Source: Nocardia araoensis NBRC 100135 (GTDB taxonomy: Bacteria > Actinomycetota > Actinomycetes > Mycobacteriales > Mycobacteriaceae). From it: a stretch of 57,042 bases of DNA. Position numbers and translations under genes: made by a program. Positions 1 through 8,360 of this stretch are shown in pieces. Position 1 is the first letter of the stretch. Each line of letters begins with the position of its first letter. The notes beneath the pieces were generated by a model. That model worked only from the letters and a program-made list of their open reading frames with translations, did no database searches and was not told the DNA's origin. The stretch covers positions 1 to 57,042 of the forward strand of contig NZ_BAFR01000049.1 in the NCBI RefSeq assembly GCF_000308435.1, read 5' to 3'.

Positions 1-424
1 TGCGGGAGAGATCGGCGACGAGTTCCCGGACGATCAGCTGGATCTCCCTGGCGATGGCCGTGCGCAGCGCCGCGGACCCGCCGCGGCGCTCCCTGGTCAG
101 GAAGCCGAACAGCTCACGTTTGGGGCCCACTTGCGTGAACACGAAGCGCACCGTGTCCGACAAGCCCGCATCGGCGTTGCGGCGGACTTCGCGCAGCGCC
201 AGCCGCAGCGCCGTGACGCCGTCGTCGACCAGCGTGGCGCCGAGGTCCTCCAGCGACGCGAAGTGCCGATAGAACGCCGTCGGCACGATGCCCGCCGAGC
301 GGGCGATCTCCCGCAGGCTGAGCGCGGCGAATCCGCGTTCGGCGGCCAGCGCGAGGGTGCCGTCCAGGAGTGCCTGCCTGGTCCGCTCCTTGCGCTCGCC
401 TCGCGTCGCTGCCTGCTCACTCAT
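1..424 (-). CDS. TetR-family transcriptional regulator (C-terminus cut by window edge), DesT-like
   Basis: Reading leftwards from ATG at 424 the frame is open to the window edge and gives a TetR N-terminus. Residues MSEQAATRGERKERTRQALL lead into a helix-turn-helix with AALSLREIARSAG and the recognition segment VPTAFYRHFASLEDLG, followed by the start of the ligand domain. An in-frame ATG 12 nt upstream (436) is an alternative start. The gene is divergent from the reductase/desaturase operon. DesT of Pseudomonas, a TetR acyl-CoA sensor, controls a similar reductase-desaturase pair, so control of membrane lipid unsaturation is inferred. The palindrome at 539-566 is a candidate operator. The C-terminal ligand-binding half is not in the window. 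Confidence 0.85.
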   Translation of the reverse strand, partial: MSEQAATRGERKERTRQALLDGTLALAAERGFAALSLREIARSAGIVPTAFYRHFASLEDLGATLVDDGVTALRLALREVRRNADAGLSDTVRFVFTQVGPKRELFGFLTRERRGGSAALRTAIAREIQLIVRELVADLSR

Positions 425-538
425 CTCGGTGAGCATACATCCGTTCACCATTCGACCTATCCCCAGATGTAGTTCGAGTCACATGTTTCGCCGGTTGACA
501 CCTAGCCCGGGTCATCCGGCACACTAGTTGAGTGTACA

Positions 539-566
539 GACGTGCACTGAAATTCAGTCGCACGTC
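539..566. promoter_or_regulatory. Extended palindrome, candidate TetR operator
   Basis: The core ACTGAAATTCAGT (546-558) is a perfect odd-centred palindrome. It is extended outward by GACGTGC on the left and GCACGTC on the right, with a one-base bulge. It lies 30 nt before the reductase start and on the divergent side of the tetR gene, where an operator repressing both directions would sit. A second small repeat, ACACT-N5-AGTGT, lies just upstream near 521-535. Binding is inferred. Confidence 0.5.
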
Positions 567-595
567 GTCAGCCCGACAAGAGGCACGGAGAACTA

Positions 596-1717
596 ATGGT
601 GGATCTCATCAACCTGGTGCAGACCCTGACCTCGCCGCACCCGCTGGATCGGTACCTCGAACTGGTCCGCCCCACCCTCACGGTGCGGGACATGCGGGCC
701 GAAATCACTCACGTGCGCCGCTCGGCGCCGGGCTCGGTCACGCTCACGCTGCGCCCGACCCGGCAGTGGAAGGGCCATGTCGCCGGACAGTACGTCCAGA
801 TCGGCGTGGTGATCGACGGTGTGCGGCACACGCGGTGTTATTCGCCGGTGAACCCGGAACGCGGTCAGGAACGCGAAATCCAGTTGACCGTGAAGGCGCA
901 CCCGGACGGCTTGGTGTCGCAGTATCTCTACCGCCACGCCGCACCCGGCATGGTGGTCGACCTGACACCCGCCGGCGGCGTGTTCCGGCTGCCGGAGCCG
1001 CGGCCGCGGCGCGTGCTGCTGATCAGCGGAGGCAGCGGCATCACGCCGGTGCTGTCCATGCTGCGCACGCTCGCCGCGGAGGATCATCCGGGCGAGGTCG
1101 TCTTCCTGCACTACGCGAAGTCGCCTGCGGTGCTGCCGCATCGAGCGGAGCTGGACGCCATCGCGCGACGGCACCCGAACTTCCGCATCGAGCTGCGCTA
1201 TCCACACCGCACGCCGGACCTGCCGCCCGAGGTGGACCCCGATGCGCCGTGGGTGGACCTCGCCCGACCGAAGACCGGCGGATATTTCGACTATGACGAA
1301 CTCGAGCGCGTGGCGCCTTGGTTCGCCGACGCGCAGACCTTCGTCTGCGGCCCGCCGTCGCTGATGGAGGCGGTGCGCACGATCTATCAGGCCGAGCAAC
1401 TCGACGACCGGCTGCACTCCGAGGAGTTCACGCTGTCGGTCGCGCCGGTGGACGCCGCCGACGCGCACGGCACCGTCAGCTTCTCGGCCAGCGGCGTGAC
1501 CGCGCGCAACAACGGCGCCACGCTGCTCGAGCAGGCCGAATCCGCCGGACTCAGTCCGGAGTACGGCTGCCGCATGGGGATCTGCTTCTCCTGCACCGCG
1601 GTGCGCCGCTCCGGCTGCACGCGCAATCTGCGCACCGGCGAGACCGACACCGACCCCGACCAGCCGATCCAGCTGTGCATCAGCGCGCCGGTCGGCGACG
1701 TCGACATCGACATCTGA
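596..1717 (+). CDS. Ferredoxin reductase-type flavoprotein with C-terminal 2Fe-2S domain (desaturase electron donor)
   Basis: This 373-residue protein passes electrons from NAD(P)H through FAD and a plant-type 2Fe-2S cluster, most likely to the desaturase encoded next. The FAD-binding motif RCYSPVN lies near residue 82. The nucleotide-binding stretch LISGGSGITPVLSMLR is near 142, CGPPSLMEAV near 250, and the cluster motif CRMGICFSC followed by a later cysteine (QLC) closes the C-terminus. The domain order (FNR-like then ferredoxin) matches the mycobacterial Rv3230c type. ATG at 596 is preceded by a GGAG-like site. The spacing to the desaturase (19 nt) indicates one operon. It probably acts at the inner face of the membrane. 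Confidence 0.9.
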   Translation: MVDLINLVQTLTSPHPLDRYLELVRPTLTVRDMRAEITHVRRSAPGSVTLTLRPTRQWKGHVAGQYVQIGVVIDGVRHTRCYSPVNPERGQEREIQLTVKAHPDGLVSQYLYRHAAPGMVVDLTPAGGVFRLPEPRPRRVLLISGGSGITPVLSMLRTLAAEDHPGEVVFLHYAKSPAVLPHRAELDAIARRHPNFRIELRYPHRTPDLPPEVDPDAPWVDLARPKTGGYFDYDELERVAPWFADAQTFVCGPPSLMEAVRTIYQAEQLDDRLHSEEFTLSVAPVDAADAHGTVSFSASGVTARNNGATLLEQAESAGLSPEYGCRMGICFSCTAVRRSGCTRNLRTGETDTDPDQPIQLCISAPVGDVDIDI

Positions 1718-1736
1718 TCACGAAGGGGAGCGAATC

Positions 1737-2885
1737 ATGACCATCCTGACCGAAACCGAGAACGGACCGCTGGTCCTGAGCCCGGACCAGATCGAGGAAC
1801 TCGGCCGCGAACTCGACGAGCTGCGCGCCGCGATCGTCGCCGATCTGGGTGAGCGCGACCGGGAATACCTGTACTCGATCATCAAGGCGCAGCGGGGATT
1901 CGAGATCGCCGGGCGCGGCCTGATGTATCTCGGCTTCCTTCCGCCCTTCTGGCTGGCCGCGGTGGCGGCGCTGAGCGTGTCGAAGATCCTGGACAACATG
2001 GAGATCGGCCACAACGTGATGCACGGCCAGTACGACTGGATGCGCGAGCCGGGGCTGAATTCCCGTGTGTTCGAATGGGACACGGTCTGCCCGGCCGACC
2101 AGTGGAAGCATTCGCACAACTACCTGCACCACACCTACACCAACATCCACAACAAGGACCGCGACATCGGCTACTCCATCCTGCGCATGGACGAGGCGCA
2201 GGAGTGGAACGTGCTCCGGCTCGGTCAGCCGCTGTACGCCTTCGTGCTCATGGTGCTGTTCGAGTGGGGCGTGATGGGCCACGACCTGGAGGTGGAGAAC
2301 ATCCTGGCGGGTAAGAAGAAGTGGCCGGAGGTCAAGAAGCTGCTGCTCGGTCAGTGGCGCAAGGCGGGCAAGCAGGTGCTCAAGGACTACCTGGTGTTCC
2401 CCGCGTTGACCGGGCCGCTGTTCTTCCACACGCTGGCGGGTAACGCCACCGCAAACCTGGTGCGCAACGTGTGGGCCTTCGCGATCATCTTCTGTGGTCA
2501 CTTCCCGACCGGCGTACAGACGTTCACCGAGGAGGAGACCGCGGACGAGACGCGTGGCGAGTGGTACATCCGGCAGATGCTCGGCTCGGCCAACATCACC
2601 GGCAGCAAGCTGTTCCACATCATGTCCGGGAATTTGTCGCATCAGATCGAACACCATCTGTTTCCCGACCTGCCCGCGAGTCGTTATCCGGACATGGCGC
2701 CGACCGTGCGGGCATTGTGTGAAAAGTACGGTTTGCCGTACAACACCGGCCCGCTCGGTAAGCAGATCGGCTCGGTGTGGAAGAAGATTTTCAAGCTGGC
2801 ACTTCCGCCGCGCTGGGTCGAGAGCGAGCCATCGTCCGGTGTTATCGTGATGCGTCAGCGAAAGGCGAGCGAAGCGGGCGTGTGA
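1737..2885 (+). CDS. desA3: Membrane acyl-CoA fatty acid desaturase, DesA3 type
   Basis: The 382-residue protein has the three histidine boxes of di-iron membrane desaturases: HNVMH at about residues 92-96, HSHNYLHH at about 125-132 and HQIEHH near 300. Hydrophobic stretches lie around residues 64-85 and 160-250. Stearoyl-CoA delta-9 desaturation to oleate is the activity known for the mycobacterial homologue Rv3229c, which also depends on an adjacent reductase. The GGGGAG Shine-Dalgarno just before ATG 1737 supports the start. The stop codon directly abuts the next small gene, so the three genes appear co-transcribed. The substrate chain length is inferred. Confidence 0.92.
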   Translation: MTILTETENGPLVLSPDQIEELGRELDELRAAIVADLGERDREYLYSIIKAQRGFEIAGRGLMYLGFLPPFWLAAVAALSVSKILDNMEIGHNVMHGQYDWMREPGLNSRVFEWDTVCPADQWKHSHNYLHHTYTNIHNKDRDIGYSILRMDEAQEWNVLRLGQPLYAFVLMVLFEWGVMGHDLEVENILAGKKKWPEVKKLLLGQWRKAGKQVLKDYLVFPALTGPLFFHTLAGNATANLVRNVWAFAIIFCGHFPTGVQTFTEEETADETRGEWYIRQMLGSANITGSKLFHIMSGNLSHQIEHHLFPDLPASRYPDMAPTVRALCEKYGLPYNTGPLGKQIGSVWKKIFKLALPPRWVESEPSSGVIVMRQRKASEAGV

Positions 2886-3203
2886 ATGATCGGGAAATTC
2901 GAGAGCAACAAGGATCTCATTCAGGAATTGACCTCGTCCGGCGCGCGGCACGTCGGCAATATCGCCAACATCATCACGGGGACCGTCGCCGAGGTCACCA
3001 GGGAGATCGGTGAGTGGATCACCGACGCCATCGAGATGAACGAGGCGGCGGCCGCGGCTCGCCGGGACGCGGCGGCGCAGCGGGATCTCGATCCTGACCT
3101 CGGGGAGGAGACCGAGGTCACGGTGACGAAACCGCGGGCGGACGCGACGGAGTCGTTCCTCGACGCCGAGGTGGTCGAGCCGGGAGTCGACGAGCCGCGC
3201 TGA
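2886..3203 (+). CDS. Small hypothetical protein co-transcribed with the desaturase
   Basis: The 105-residue protein starts with the ATG that directly follows the desaturase stop codon, so it is almost certainly translated from the same message. The first 60 residues look helical and amphipathic. The middle is very rich in alanine and arginine and the C-terminal third is acidic (ETEVTV, LDAEVVEPG). No membrane segment or known motif is visible. It could be a desaturase accessory or stability factor, but that rests only on position. Its stop codon abuts that of the convergent DUF4254 gene (TGA/TCA at 3201-3206). Confidence 0.7.
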   Translation: MIGKFESNKDLIQELTSSGARHVGNIANIITGTVAEVTREIGEWITDAIEMNEAAAAARRDAAAQRDLDPDLGEETEVTVTKPRADATESFLDAEVVEPGVDEPR

Positions 3204-3734
3204 TCACCACACCGGCAGCCTGCGCCGATGCTGGATGACGTCGGTGATCAGATCCTGATAGCCGTCGATCAGCTCGGCCAGCCTGCTCCACTGCAGGTGG
3301 GCCTCCCCGCCCGCCTGCGCCGGATGCGGCCCGGTCGTGATCTCGTCGTCCAGCGAGTGTCGAGCCGAAACCCATTTCGCCGCGATTCGGTCGATGACCG
3401 CGCCGAGGGTCTCGGTGTGCAGGGAGGCGCCCTCGCGGTGCTGTACGTTCTCGGCCACCCAGGCGTCGATCCGCCCGATCCATTCGGCGCGGCAGCCGTC
3501 GATGTCCTCGACTTCCTGGGTGCACGCCGCGACGCGGGTGCTGGATGCCCCCGGAGCGTGCGCTCGCTCGAGTTCCCGCTGCCGCCGCTCATGGCAGTCG
3601 ACGAGTTTCCGCGCGGCGTGCAGCACGCTGTGCCGGTGCTGGTTCTCGCCGGGTTCGCGAATCGCGCGAAGCAGTGCGGCGGGCGGCGGAAGTTCTCCGG
3701 CTCCGAAACTGCGCTGAGCGTATTGGGTGGGCAT
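3204..3734 (-). CDS. DUF4254 family protein
   Basis: The 176-residue protein has the helical architecture and C-terminal motif (ELIDGYQDLITDVIQHRRRL) I associate with DUF4254 proteins, which occur mainly in Nocardia and relatives. Acidic-histidine segments such as LHAARKLVDCHERRQRELERA near residue 35 fit the family. I chose ATG 3734 (MPTQYAQRS) because sequence further upstream in the open frame is low-complexity and unlike protein. The role is unknown. It converges on the small desaturase-operon gene with no spacer. Confidence 0.75.
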   Translation of the reverse strand: MPTQYAQRSFGAGELPPPAALLRAIREPGENQHRHSVLHAARKLVDCHERRQRELERAHAPGASSTRVAACTQEVEDIDGCRAEWIGRIDAWVAENVQHREGASLHTETLGAVIDRIAAKWVSARHSLDDEITTGPHPAQAGGEAHLQWSRLAELIDGYQDLITDVIQHRRRLPVW

Positions 3735-4110
3735 GACATACCTCTGCGACACGACGAATCCTGGATGCGCCAGGGCCGAGGGGGATTTCGGGGAGGGGCT
3801 CCCCTCGGCTCCGGCGCAGTCCCGCACCCGGATGCCACCCCACGTTTCACCAGCACGGCAGAGAAACCGGGAAATCCGCGACGATGCGAGAGAAGACGGT
3901 CCGAGAAATCGGGACACTTTCAGGAAAGCGCGGTAGCCGAAGCCGCGCAATACTCTGGTTCGCGAATCCGAAAGCTGCCGGGAAATCGTTATGTTCCGTT
4001 ACGGATCGGTCACCCGGACCACGGGTTCGCGAAATTGTCGAGCGTATGGGCAGCAACCGATTCGGCACGAGCACTGCGCGCTGCTGCCCGATCGGCTAGC
4101 CTCGGTATTC
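3735..4110. other. Intergenic region without a supported gene
   Basis: This 376-bp divergent intergenic stretch is noticeably less GC-rich than its flanks. It holds a perfect 11-bp palindrome TCCGTTACGGA at about 4000-4010 and must contain the promoters for the DUF4254 gene and the 4111 gene. Open frames across it have no plausible start or codon bias. Confidence 0.5.
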
Positions 4111-4431
4111 GTGCCCGCCTACGTGTCATCGCCGGAGCTGACATTCGGCTTCATGTTCGCGCTGGAAGACCCCGAGCGAATCGCGGAGGTCGTGCGTAAT
4201 CTGATCGTCCGCAAGACCGTCTCGGTCTTCCGTCTCGCCCGGCTGTCCGACGACGACGGCCCGCCGGAGCGCTACGTGGTCAACTGGGCGGTCATCCCGC
4301 AGATCTCGATCACCACCGCCGCGCCGGACGAAGAGGAGTTGCGGACCACCCGCACCATGCTGGTCAACGCCTTTCTCAGTGAGGACGGCGAGGTCAGCCT
4401 GTATTCGAGCCAGTCGAGCGGACCGGCCTGA
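4111..4431 (+). CDS. Small conserved-looking hypothetical protein
   Basis: The 106-residue product is read from GTG 4111. The start is a judgement: the open frame extends upstream to 3991 but that part is not protein-like, and ATG 4153 (MFALEDPERIAEVV) is also possible. The body has alternating charged and hydrophobic segments (IAEVVRNLIVRKTVSVFRLARL, YVVNWAVIPQISITT) consistent with a small alpha/beta fold. There is no signal peptide or recognised motif. It ends 44 bp before the convergent MFS gene with a strong hairpin between. Confidence 0.6.
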   Translation: MPAYVSSPELTFGFMFALEDPERIAEVVRNLIVRKTVSVFRLARLSDDDGPPERYVVNWAVIPQISITTAAPDEEELRTTRTMLVNAFLSEDGEVSLYSSQSSGPA

Positions 4432-4433
4432 GG

Positions 4434-4470
4434 CGGACCGTCCCGGATGGCGCGCAGCCGGGACGGTCCG
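4434..4470. terminator. Bidirectional GC-rich hairpin terminator
   Basis: Perfect 13-bp arms, CGGACCGTCCCGG (4434-4446) and CCGGGACGGTCCG (4458-4470), enclose an 11-nt loop. It sits between convergent stops at 4431 and 4476. There is no U tract, as is common for actinobacterial terminators. Confidence 0.75.
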
Positions 4471-4475
4471 ACCGA

Positions 4476-5714
4476 TCATCCGACCGGGACCGGCGCGTCG
4501 AGTCGCCCGGACCGGGCGAGCGCGAACAGGCTCCCTGCCGCGGCCGCGCCGACGGCGACGAGCGCGGCCCACGCCAGTGCGCTCATCCCGGCCTCGCGGG
4601 TGCGGTCGAGCAGCGTTCCGATGCCCAGGTTCCCGAGCAGGATGCCGATGCCGACGATGGTGTTGTAGAGGCCGTAGTGCGTCGCCACCAAGCGGTTGCC
4701 CGACAGCGCGACCACGGTGTCCATCTCGAACGGAAAGACCGCTGCCGCACCGATTCCCAGCGCGACCGAGGTCAACAGCAGTGCGCCGATCGCGGGCCCC
4801 ACGCCGAAGCCGGTGCCCGGGATCACCACCAGCGGCACGAACGCGGACGCGAGTATCGCCATGCCGAGCGCCAGGCTGTGCGCGCGGCCCCACCGCTGCC
4901 CGAACCAGCGGGTGATGCGCAGTTGCCCGGCGATCGCGATCAACCCGGACAGTACGAACACCGCCGTCATCAGCACGGTGGCCGAGTCGCCCGCGATCCG
5001 TGCGGCGTGCACCGGCAACGCCAGGTAGACCTGGAAGGCCAGGACCGAGGAACTGATCATCGCCGCTGCGAACAGCAGGAACGGGCGGTTGGCCAGCACC
5101 ACGCGCCAATCGTCCAGCACCGAGGTGGTTTTCGGCTCGGCCCGGTGCTGCGGGAGCGCGCGCAACTGGGCCAGCGTGAGCACGCCGAACACCACGGCGG
5201 CGCCCGTCGCGGTCGCGCGGAAGTCGACGGCCATCAGCGCGAGCCCGGCGATCGGACCGAACAGCATGCCCGCCTGGTAGAAGACGTTGAACACGGCGAA
5301 CGCCTCCACTCGGCGCTCACCCGAGTCCACCGCCAGGTACGCGCGGACCGCGGGGTTGAACAACGCGCCCGCGAAGCCGGTCGCGGCCGAGGCCGCGACC
5401 AGCGCGGGCAGTGTGTCCGCGACCGCGAGCAGCGCGAAACCGCCTGTGCGCAGCAGGCATCCGGTCACGATGAGCGGTTTGTAGCCGAGTCGGTCGGCCA
5501 GCGTGCCGCCGAACAGGAACATGCCCTGCTGGGCGAAGTTGCGGATGCCGAGGACCAGTCCGACCGCCCAGGCGGCCAGCCCGAGCGGCCCGGCCAGGTA
5601 ACCGGCCAGGTAGGGCATCAGCATGGAGAAGCCGGTGTTGATGGCGAACTGATTGACCATCAGCATGCGGCTGGGGCGGTTGAAGCCGCGGAAGGTGGCG
5701 ATCAGGTCGGTCAT
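4476..5714 (-). CDS. Major facilitator superfamily transporter
   Basis: The 412-residue protein has about 12 hydrophobic spans and the MFS loop 2-3 signature [12 protein letters not shown] at about residues 73-84, typical of proton-coupled drug or metabolite exporters. ATG 5714 overlaps the stop codon of the upstream PLP enzyme as ATGA, so translation is coupled and the two products probably act on the same metabolite. Export of the enzyme's product or of an amino acid is inferred. The substrate cannot be read from sequence. Confidence 0.88.
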   Translation of the reverse strand: MTDLIATFRGFNRPSRMLMVNQFAINTGFSMLMPYLAGYLAGPLGLAAWAVGLVLGIRNFAQQGMFLFGGTLADRLGYKPLIVTGCLLRTGGFALLAVADTLPALVAASAATGFAGALFNPAVRAYLAVDSGERRVEAFAVFNVFYQAGMLFGPIAGLALMAVDFRATATGAAVVFGVLTLAQLRALPQHRAEPKTTSVLDDWRVVLANRPFLLFAAAMISSSVLAFQVYLALPVHAARIAGDSATVLMTAVFVLSGLIAIAGQLRITRWFGQRWGRAHSLALGMAILASAFVPLVVIPGTGFGVGPAIGALLLTSVALGIGAAAVFPFEMDTVVALSGNRLVATHYGLYNTIVGIGILLGNLGIGTLLDRTREAGMSALAWAALVAVGAAAAGSLFALARSGRLDAPVPVG

Positions 5715-6880
5715 CGCGTCCGCTCCTTCCCGGCGCCACGGGGATCGACGACCGTCGTGCACCGGGTCCACGAGACCGCGACGGCGTCGGCCGGATGCGG
5801 GATGCGCAGCGGTGTGGCGGGCGGTGCGATGTCGAGCAGGCCGTGCTCGCGGCAGTAGTCGTCGTTGTACACCGTGTCGAAGTAGCGCAGCGGACCGTCG
5901 GGAAAGACCGCGGCTATCCGGGTGGCCGGATCGCCGGTGCGGGCCAGCCAGCCCGCGACCAGGGCGACCGCGCCGACGCTCCAGCCGCCGCTGGCGTGAT
6001 GTGTCGCGGCGAGCCGGCGGCAGGCCCAGACCGCCTCCGCGGGCGCGACCCAGTGCACTTCGTCGAACGCCGAATAGTCGACGTTGTCCGGGTGGATACT
6101 CGAACCGAGCCCGCGCATCAGCCGCTGCCCCGCGGGCTGTCCGAAGATCGTGGACGCCACGGTGTCGACGCCGACCAGACGCAGGTGCGGAAAGTACCGG
6201 CGCAGCGTGCGCGTGATGCCCGCGGAATGGCCGCCGGTGCCGACCGAGCAGACCAGGACGTCGATCCTGCCCAGCTGGGCGACCAACTCGAGCGCCAGGG
6301 TCTCGTAGGCGTCCTGGTTGTCGGGGTTGCGGTACTGGTCCGGGCACCAAGCCCGCGGATCGCGCGCCAGCAGTTCGGCGACGCGGTCGCGCCGCGCCTG
6401 CTGCCAGCCGCCGGTGGGGTGCGGCTCGGTGACCAGTTCCACCCGCGCGCCGTAGGCCGCGAGCATGCGGTGCATGAGCGGTTCCAAGCCGGGGTCGGTG
6501 ACCAGCGTGACCGGGTGGCGATACACCATTCCCGCCAGCGCCAGGCCCAGACCGAGCGTGCCGCTGGTGGATTCGATGATCGGAGCGCCAGGCGCGAGCG
6601 CACCGCGCGCGATGGCGCGCTCGACCATGTGCAGCGCGGGCCGGTCCTTCATTCCGCCCGGATTGGCGCCCTCCAGTTTGGCCCAGAAGCCGCGGCCGTC
6701 CGGTTTCGTTGTGCCGTCGAGCGGTTCGGTGATCCAGAGCACGGGCGTGTTGCCCACCATGGTGGCCGGACGCGGACAGCGCTGGGCCGCCGTGAGCAGA
6801 CTCGCCGGGCTCGCGAGGGCAGGCTCCGGTTCGCGGGGAGCCGGATCGGGCACAGCCGGGTTCTGCAGCGCAGAAGTCAT
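5711..6880 (-). CDS. PLP-dependent cysteine synthase/cystathionine beta-synthase family enzyme
   Basis: The 389-residue fold-type II PLP enzyme has the Schiff-base lysine in NPGGMKDR (about residue 77), the substrate-binding loop STSGTLG (about 107) and the phosphate-binding loop GTGGHSAG (about 222). These deviate from CysK/CysM, which usually have SVKDR, TSGNTG and GTGGT. The variant pattern and extra N-terminal 40 residues suggest an amino-acid lyase or an atypical synthase, for example a cysteine desulfhydrase (mycobacterial Cds1) or a diaminopropionate-type enzyme, rather than housekeeping cysteine synthase. The gene is coupled to the MFS exporter by a 4-nt overlap. Confidence 0.8.
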   Translation of the reverse strand: MTSALQNPAVPDPAPREPEPALASPASLLTAAQRCPRPATMVGNTPVLWITEPLDGTTKPDGRGFWAKLEGANPGGMKDRPALHMVERAIARGALAPGAPIIESTSGTLGLGLALAGMVYRHPVTLVTDPGLEPLMHRMLAAYGARVELVTEPHPTGGWQQARRDRVAELLARDPRAWCPDQYRNPDNQDAYETLALELVAQLGRIDVLVCSVGTGGHSAGITRTLRRYFPHLRLVGVDTVASTIFGQPAGQRLMRGLGSSIHPDNVDYSAFDEVHWVAPAEAVWACRRLAATHHASGGWSVGAVALVAGWLARTGDPATRIAAVFPDGPLRYFDTVYNDDYCREHGLLDIAPPATPLRIPHPADAVAVSWTRCTTVVDPRGAGKERTR

Positions 6881-6986
6881 CAGGAATCGTCGATTCTGTG
6901 CGGTCGCTGTGGCAGCGACGGTGTGAGTGCGGACTTCGCACGAACACCGGCCGGGCCCCGGCAGGCTCCGGCCTGACGCTGACCGA

Positions 6987-7403
6987 TCAGTTCCGATCGA
7001 TGCCGAATCGAGTGAGTCTGTCTCTGCCCGGATACACCGGCAGGGTCGCGACCGGGGGTGCGCGCACGCCGCCCGCGCGGGCGGACGCGGGCGCCGCGAG
7101 CAGCACCGACACCGACGCGAGCAGCAGCAACAGCAGCAGCGTGACAGCGCGCGGCAGGGCGGCGAGCACCCCGTCGGCGGGCACGTGCCGGTCCGGTTCG
7201 GCGGCGTGCTGATGCCGGTCGGCGAGGATCGCCGGGGAGACGATGGAGGCCACGACGGGGCCGGACGCTTCGATGTGGGCGTGTGCCGCGACGGCGTGGC
7301 CGAAGACGTGGCACTGGGGCACCGCCATGGCGACCACCCAGACGGTGTACGCGAGAGCAACGATCACCCGGATCACCGGTAGCCGCTGCGCGCCGAACGT
7401 CAC
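6987..7403 (-). CDS. LpqS-like small membrane/secreted protein
   Basis: The 138-residue protein starts at GTG 7403. It has an N-terminal hydrophobic segment ([27 protein letters not shown]), histidine-rich loops ([28 protein letters not shown]), a second hydrophobic helix with a run of leucines near residue 95, and the C-terminal end [13 protein letters not shown]. This layout and end closely recall the mycobacterial lipoprotein LpqS, a member of the copper-responsive RicR regulon. A role in copper handling is therefore possible. The lipobox is not clear and I see no RicR-type box upstream. The identification is from memory of the family. Confidence 0.55.
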   Translation of the reverse strand: MTFGAQRLPVIRVIVALAYTVWVVAMAVPQCHVFGHAVAAHAHIEASGPVVASIVSPAILADRHQHAAEPDRHVPADGVLAALPRAVTLLLLLLLASVSVLLAAPASARAGGVRAPPVATLPVYPGRDRLTRFGIDRN

Positions 7404-7642
7404 GCTTTCCGATGGTACAAGCCCGTTCGCACGACGATTCGCGGGTGGGAATCGGTATGAGTGCGCGCTCCGGGTGATTTCGGCTGCGGCGCAATGCTCC
7501 TCGTTCGCCGAATGCGGCCGTGCACCCCGATTCGTTGGCGTGTCGGTATCGGATGGTGCCGTTCACGGGCGGCCGGATACGCGACAATCAGGACACCTAC
7601 TGGTTGTGGCATGGATCACAGCAACCGTAAGGAGCGTTGCTC

Positions 7643-8320
7643 ATGGAACTCGAGAAGCCGGCCGCGCCGCCCAGCCCGATTCGGGTACGAGGCGATCTGG
7701 ACCCCGCACTGTCCCGGTGGCTGTGGCTGGTCAAGTGGCTATTGGCGATCCCGCACTACATCGTGTTGTTCTTCCTGCACATCGCGTACGCGGTGCTCAC
7801 GGTGGTCGCCTTCTTCGCCATCCTGATCACCGGCAAGTACCCGCGGGGGCTGTTCGACTTCAACGTCGGCGTGATGCGCTGGGGATGGCGGGTGACCTTC
7901 TACGCGCTCTCGGTACTCGGCACCGACAAGTACCCGCCGTTCAGCCTGCAACCGAACGCGGAGTACCCGGCCGATCTGGAGATCGACTATCCGGAGACGT
8001 TGCACCGCGGCCTGGTGCTGGTGAAGTGGTGGTTGCTGGCGATTCCGCACTACCTGATCGTCGGCGCGGTGCTGAGCGGCGGCATCGCGATCGCGGGGAG
8101 CGACGGTGACGACTGGGGCGGCGCCTCGATCTCGCTGCTGGGCATCCTGCTGATCGTCGCGTTGGTCGCGTTGCTGTTCACGGCGCGCTACCCGCAAGGT
8201 CTCTACGACTTCGTGATGGGCATCAATCGCTGGATCATCCGCGTGCAGGCCTACGCCGGTCTGATGCGCGACGAGTACCCGCCCTTCCGGCTCGACCAGG
8301 GCGCTCGCGAGTCCGACTGA
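7643..8320 (+). CDS. DUF4389 integral membrane protein
   Basis: The 225-residue protein contains two similar repeats, each with the motif LVKWxLAIPHY followed by two hydrophobic helices and a (T/A)(G/R)(K/R)YP(R/Q)GL(F/Y)DF motif, near residues 30-75 and 125-190. This duplicated pattern is the DUF4389 hallmark. About four to six transmembrane spans are expected. ATG 7643 has an AAGGAG site 8 nt upstream, so I prefer it to a TTG six nt earlier. The function is unknown. It ends at a hairpin shared with the convergent ABC operon. Confidence 0.82.
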   Translation: MELEKPAAPPSPIRVRGDLDPALSRWLWLVKWLLAIPHYIVLFFLHIAYAVLTVVAFFAILITGKYPRGLFDFNVGVMRWGWRVTFYALSVLGTDKYPPFSLQPNAEYPADLEIDYPETLHRGLVLVKWWLLAIPHYLIVGAVLSGGIAIAGSDGDDWGGASISLLGILLIVALVALLFTARYPQGLYDFVMGINRWIIRVQAYAGLMRDEYPPFRLDQGARESD

Positions 8321-8329
8321 ACCGGTACC

Positions 8330-8360
8330 GAATCCGCCCGCCTGTTCAGCGGGCGGATTC
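8330..8360. terminator. Bidirectional hairpin overlapping the ABC ATPase 3' end
   Basis: 12-bp arms GAATCCGCCCGC (8330-8341) and GCGGGCGGATTC (8349-8360) have a 7-nt loop that contains the stop codon of the leftward ABC ATPase gene. It serves both convergent genes. Confidence 0.7.

Noticed and set aside
7060..7150. Repeated GCAGCA/ACAGCAGC triplets
   Set aside because: They encode the leucine-rich helix of the LpqS-like protein on the other strand; not a tandem repeat element.
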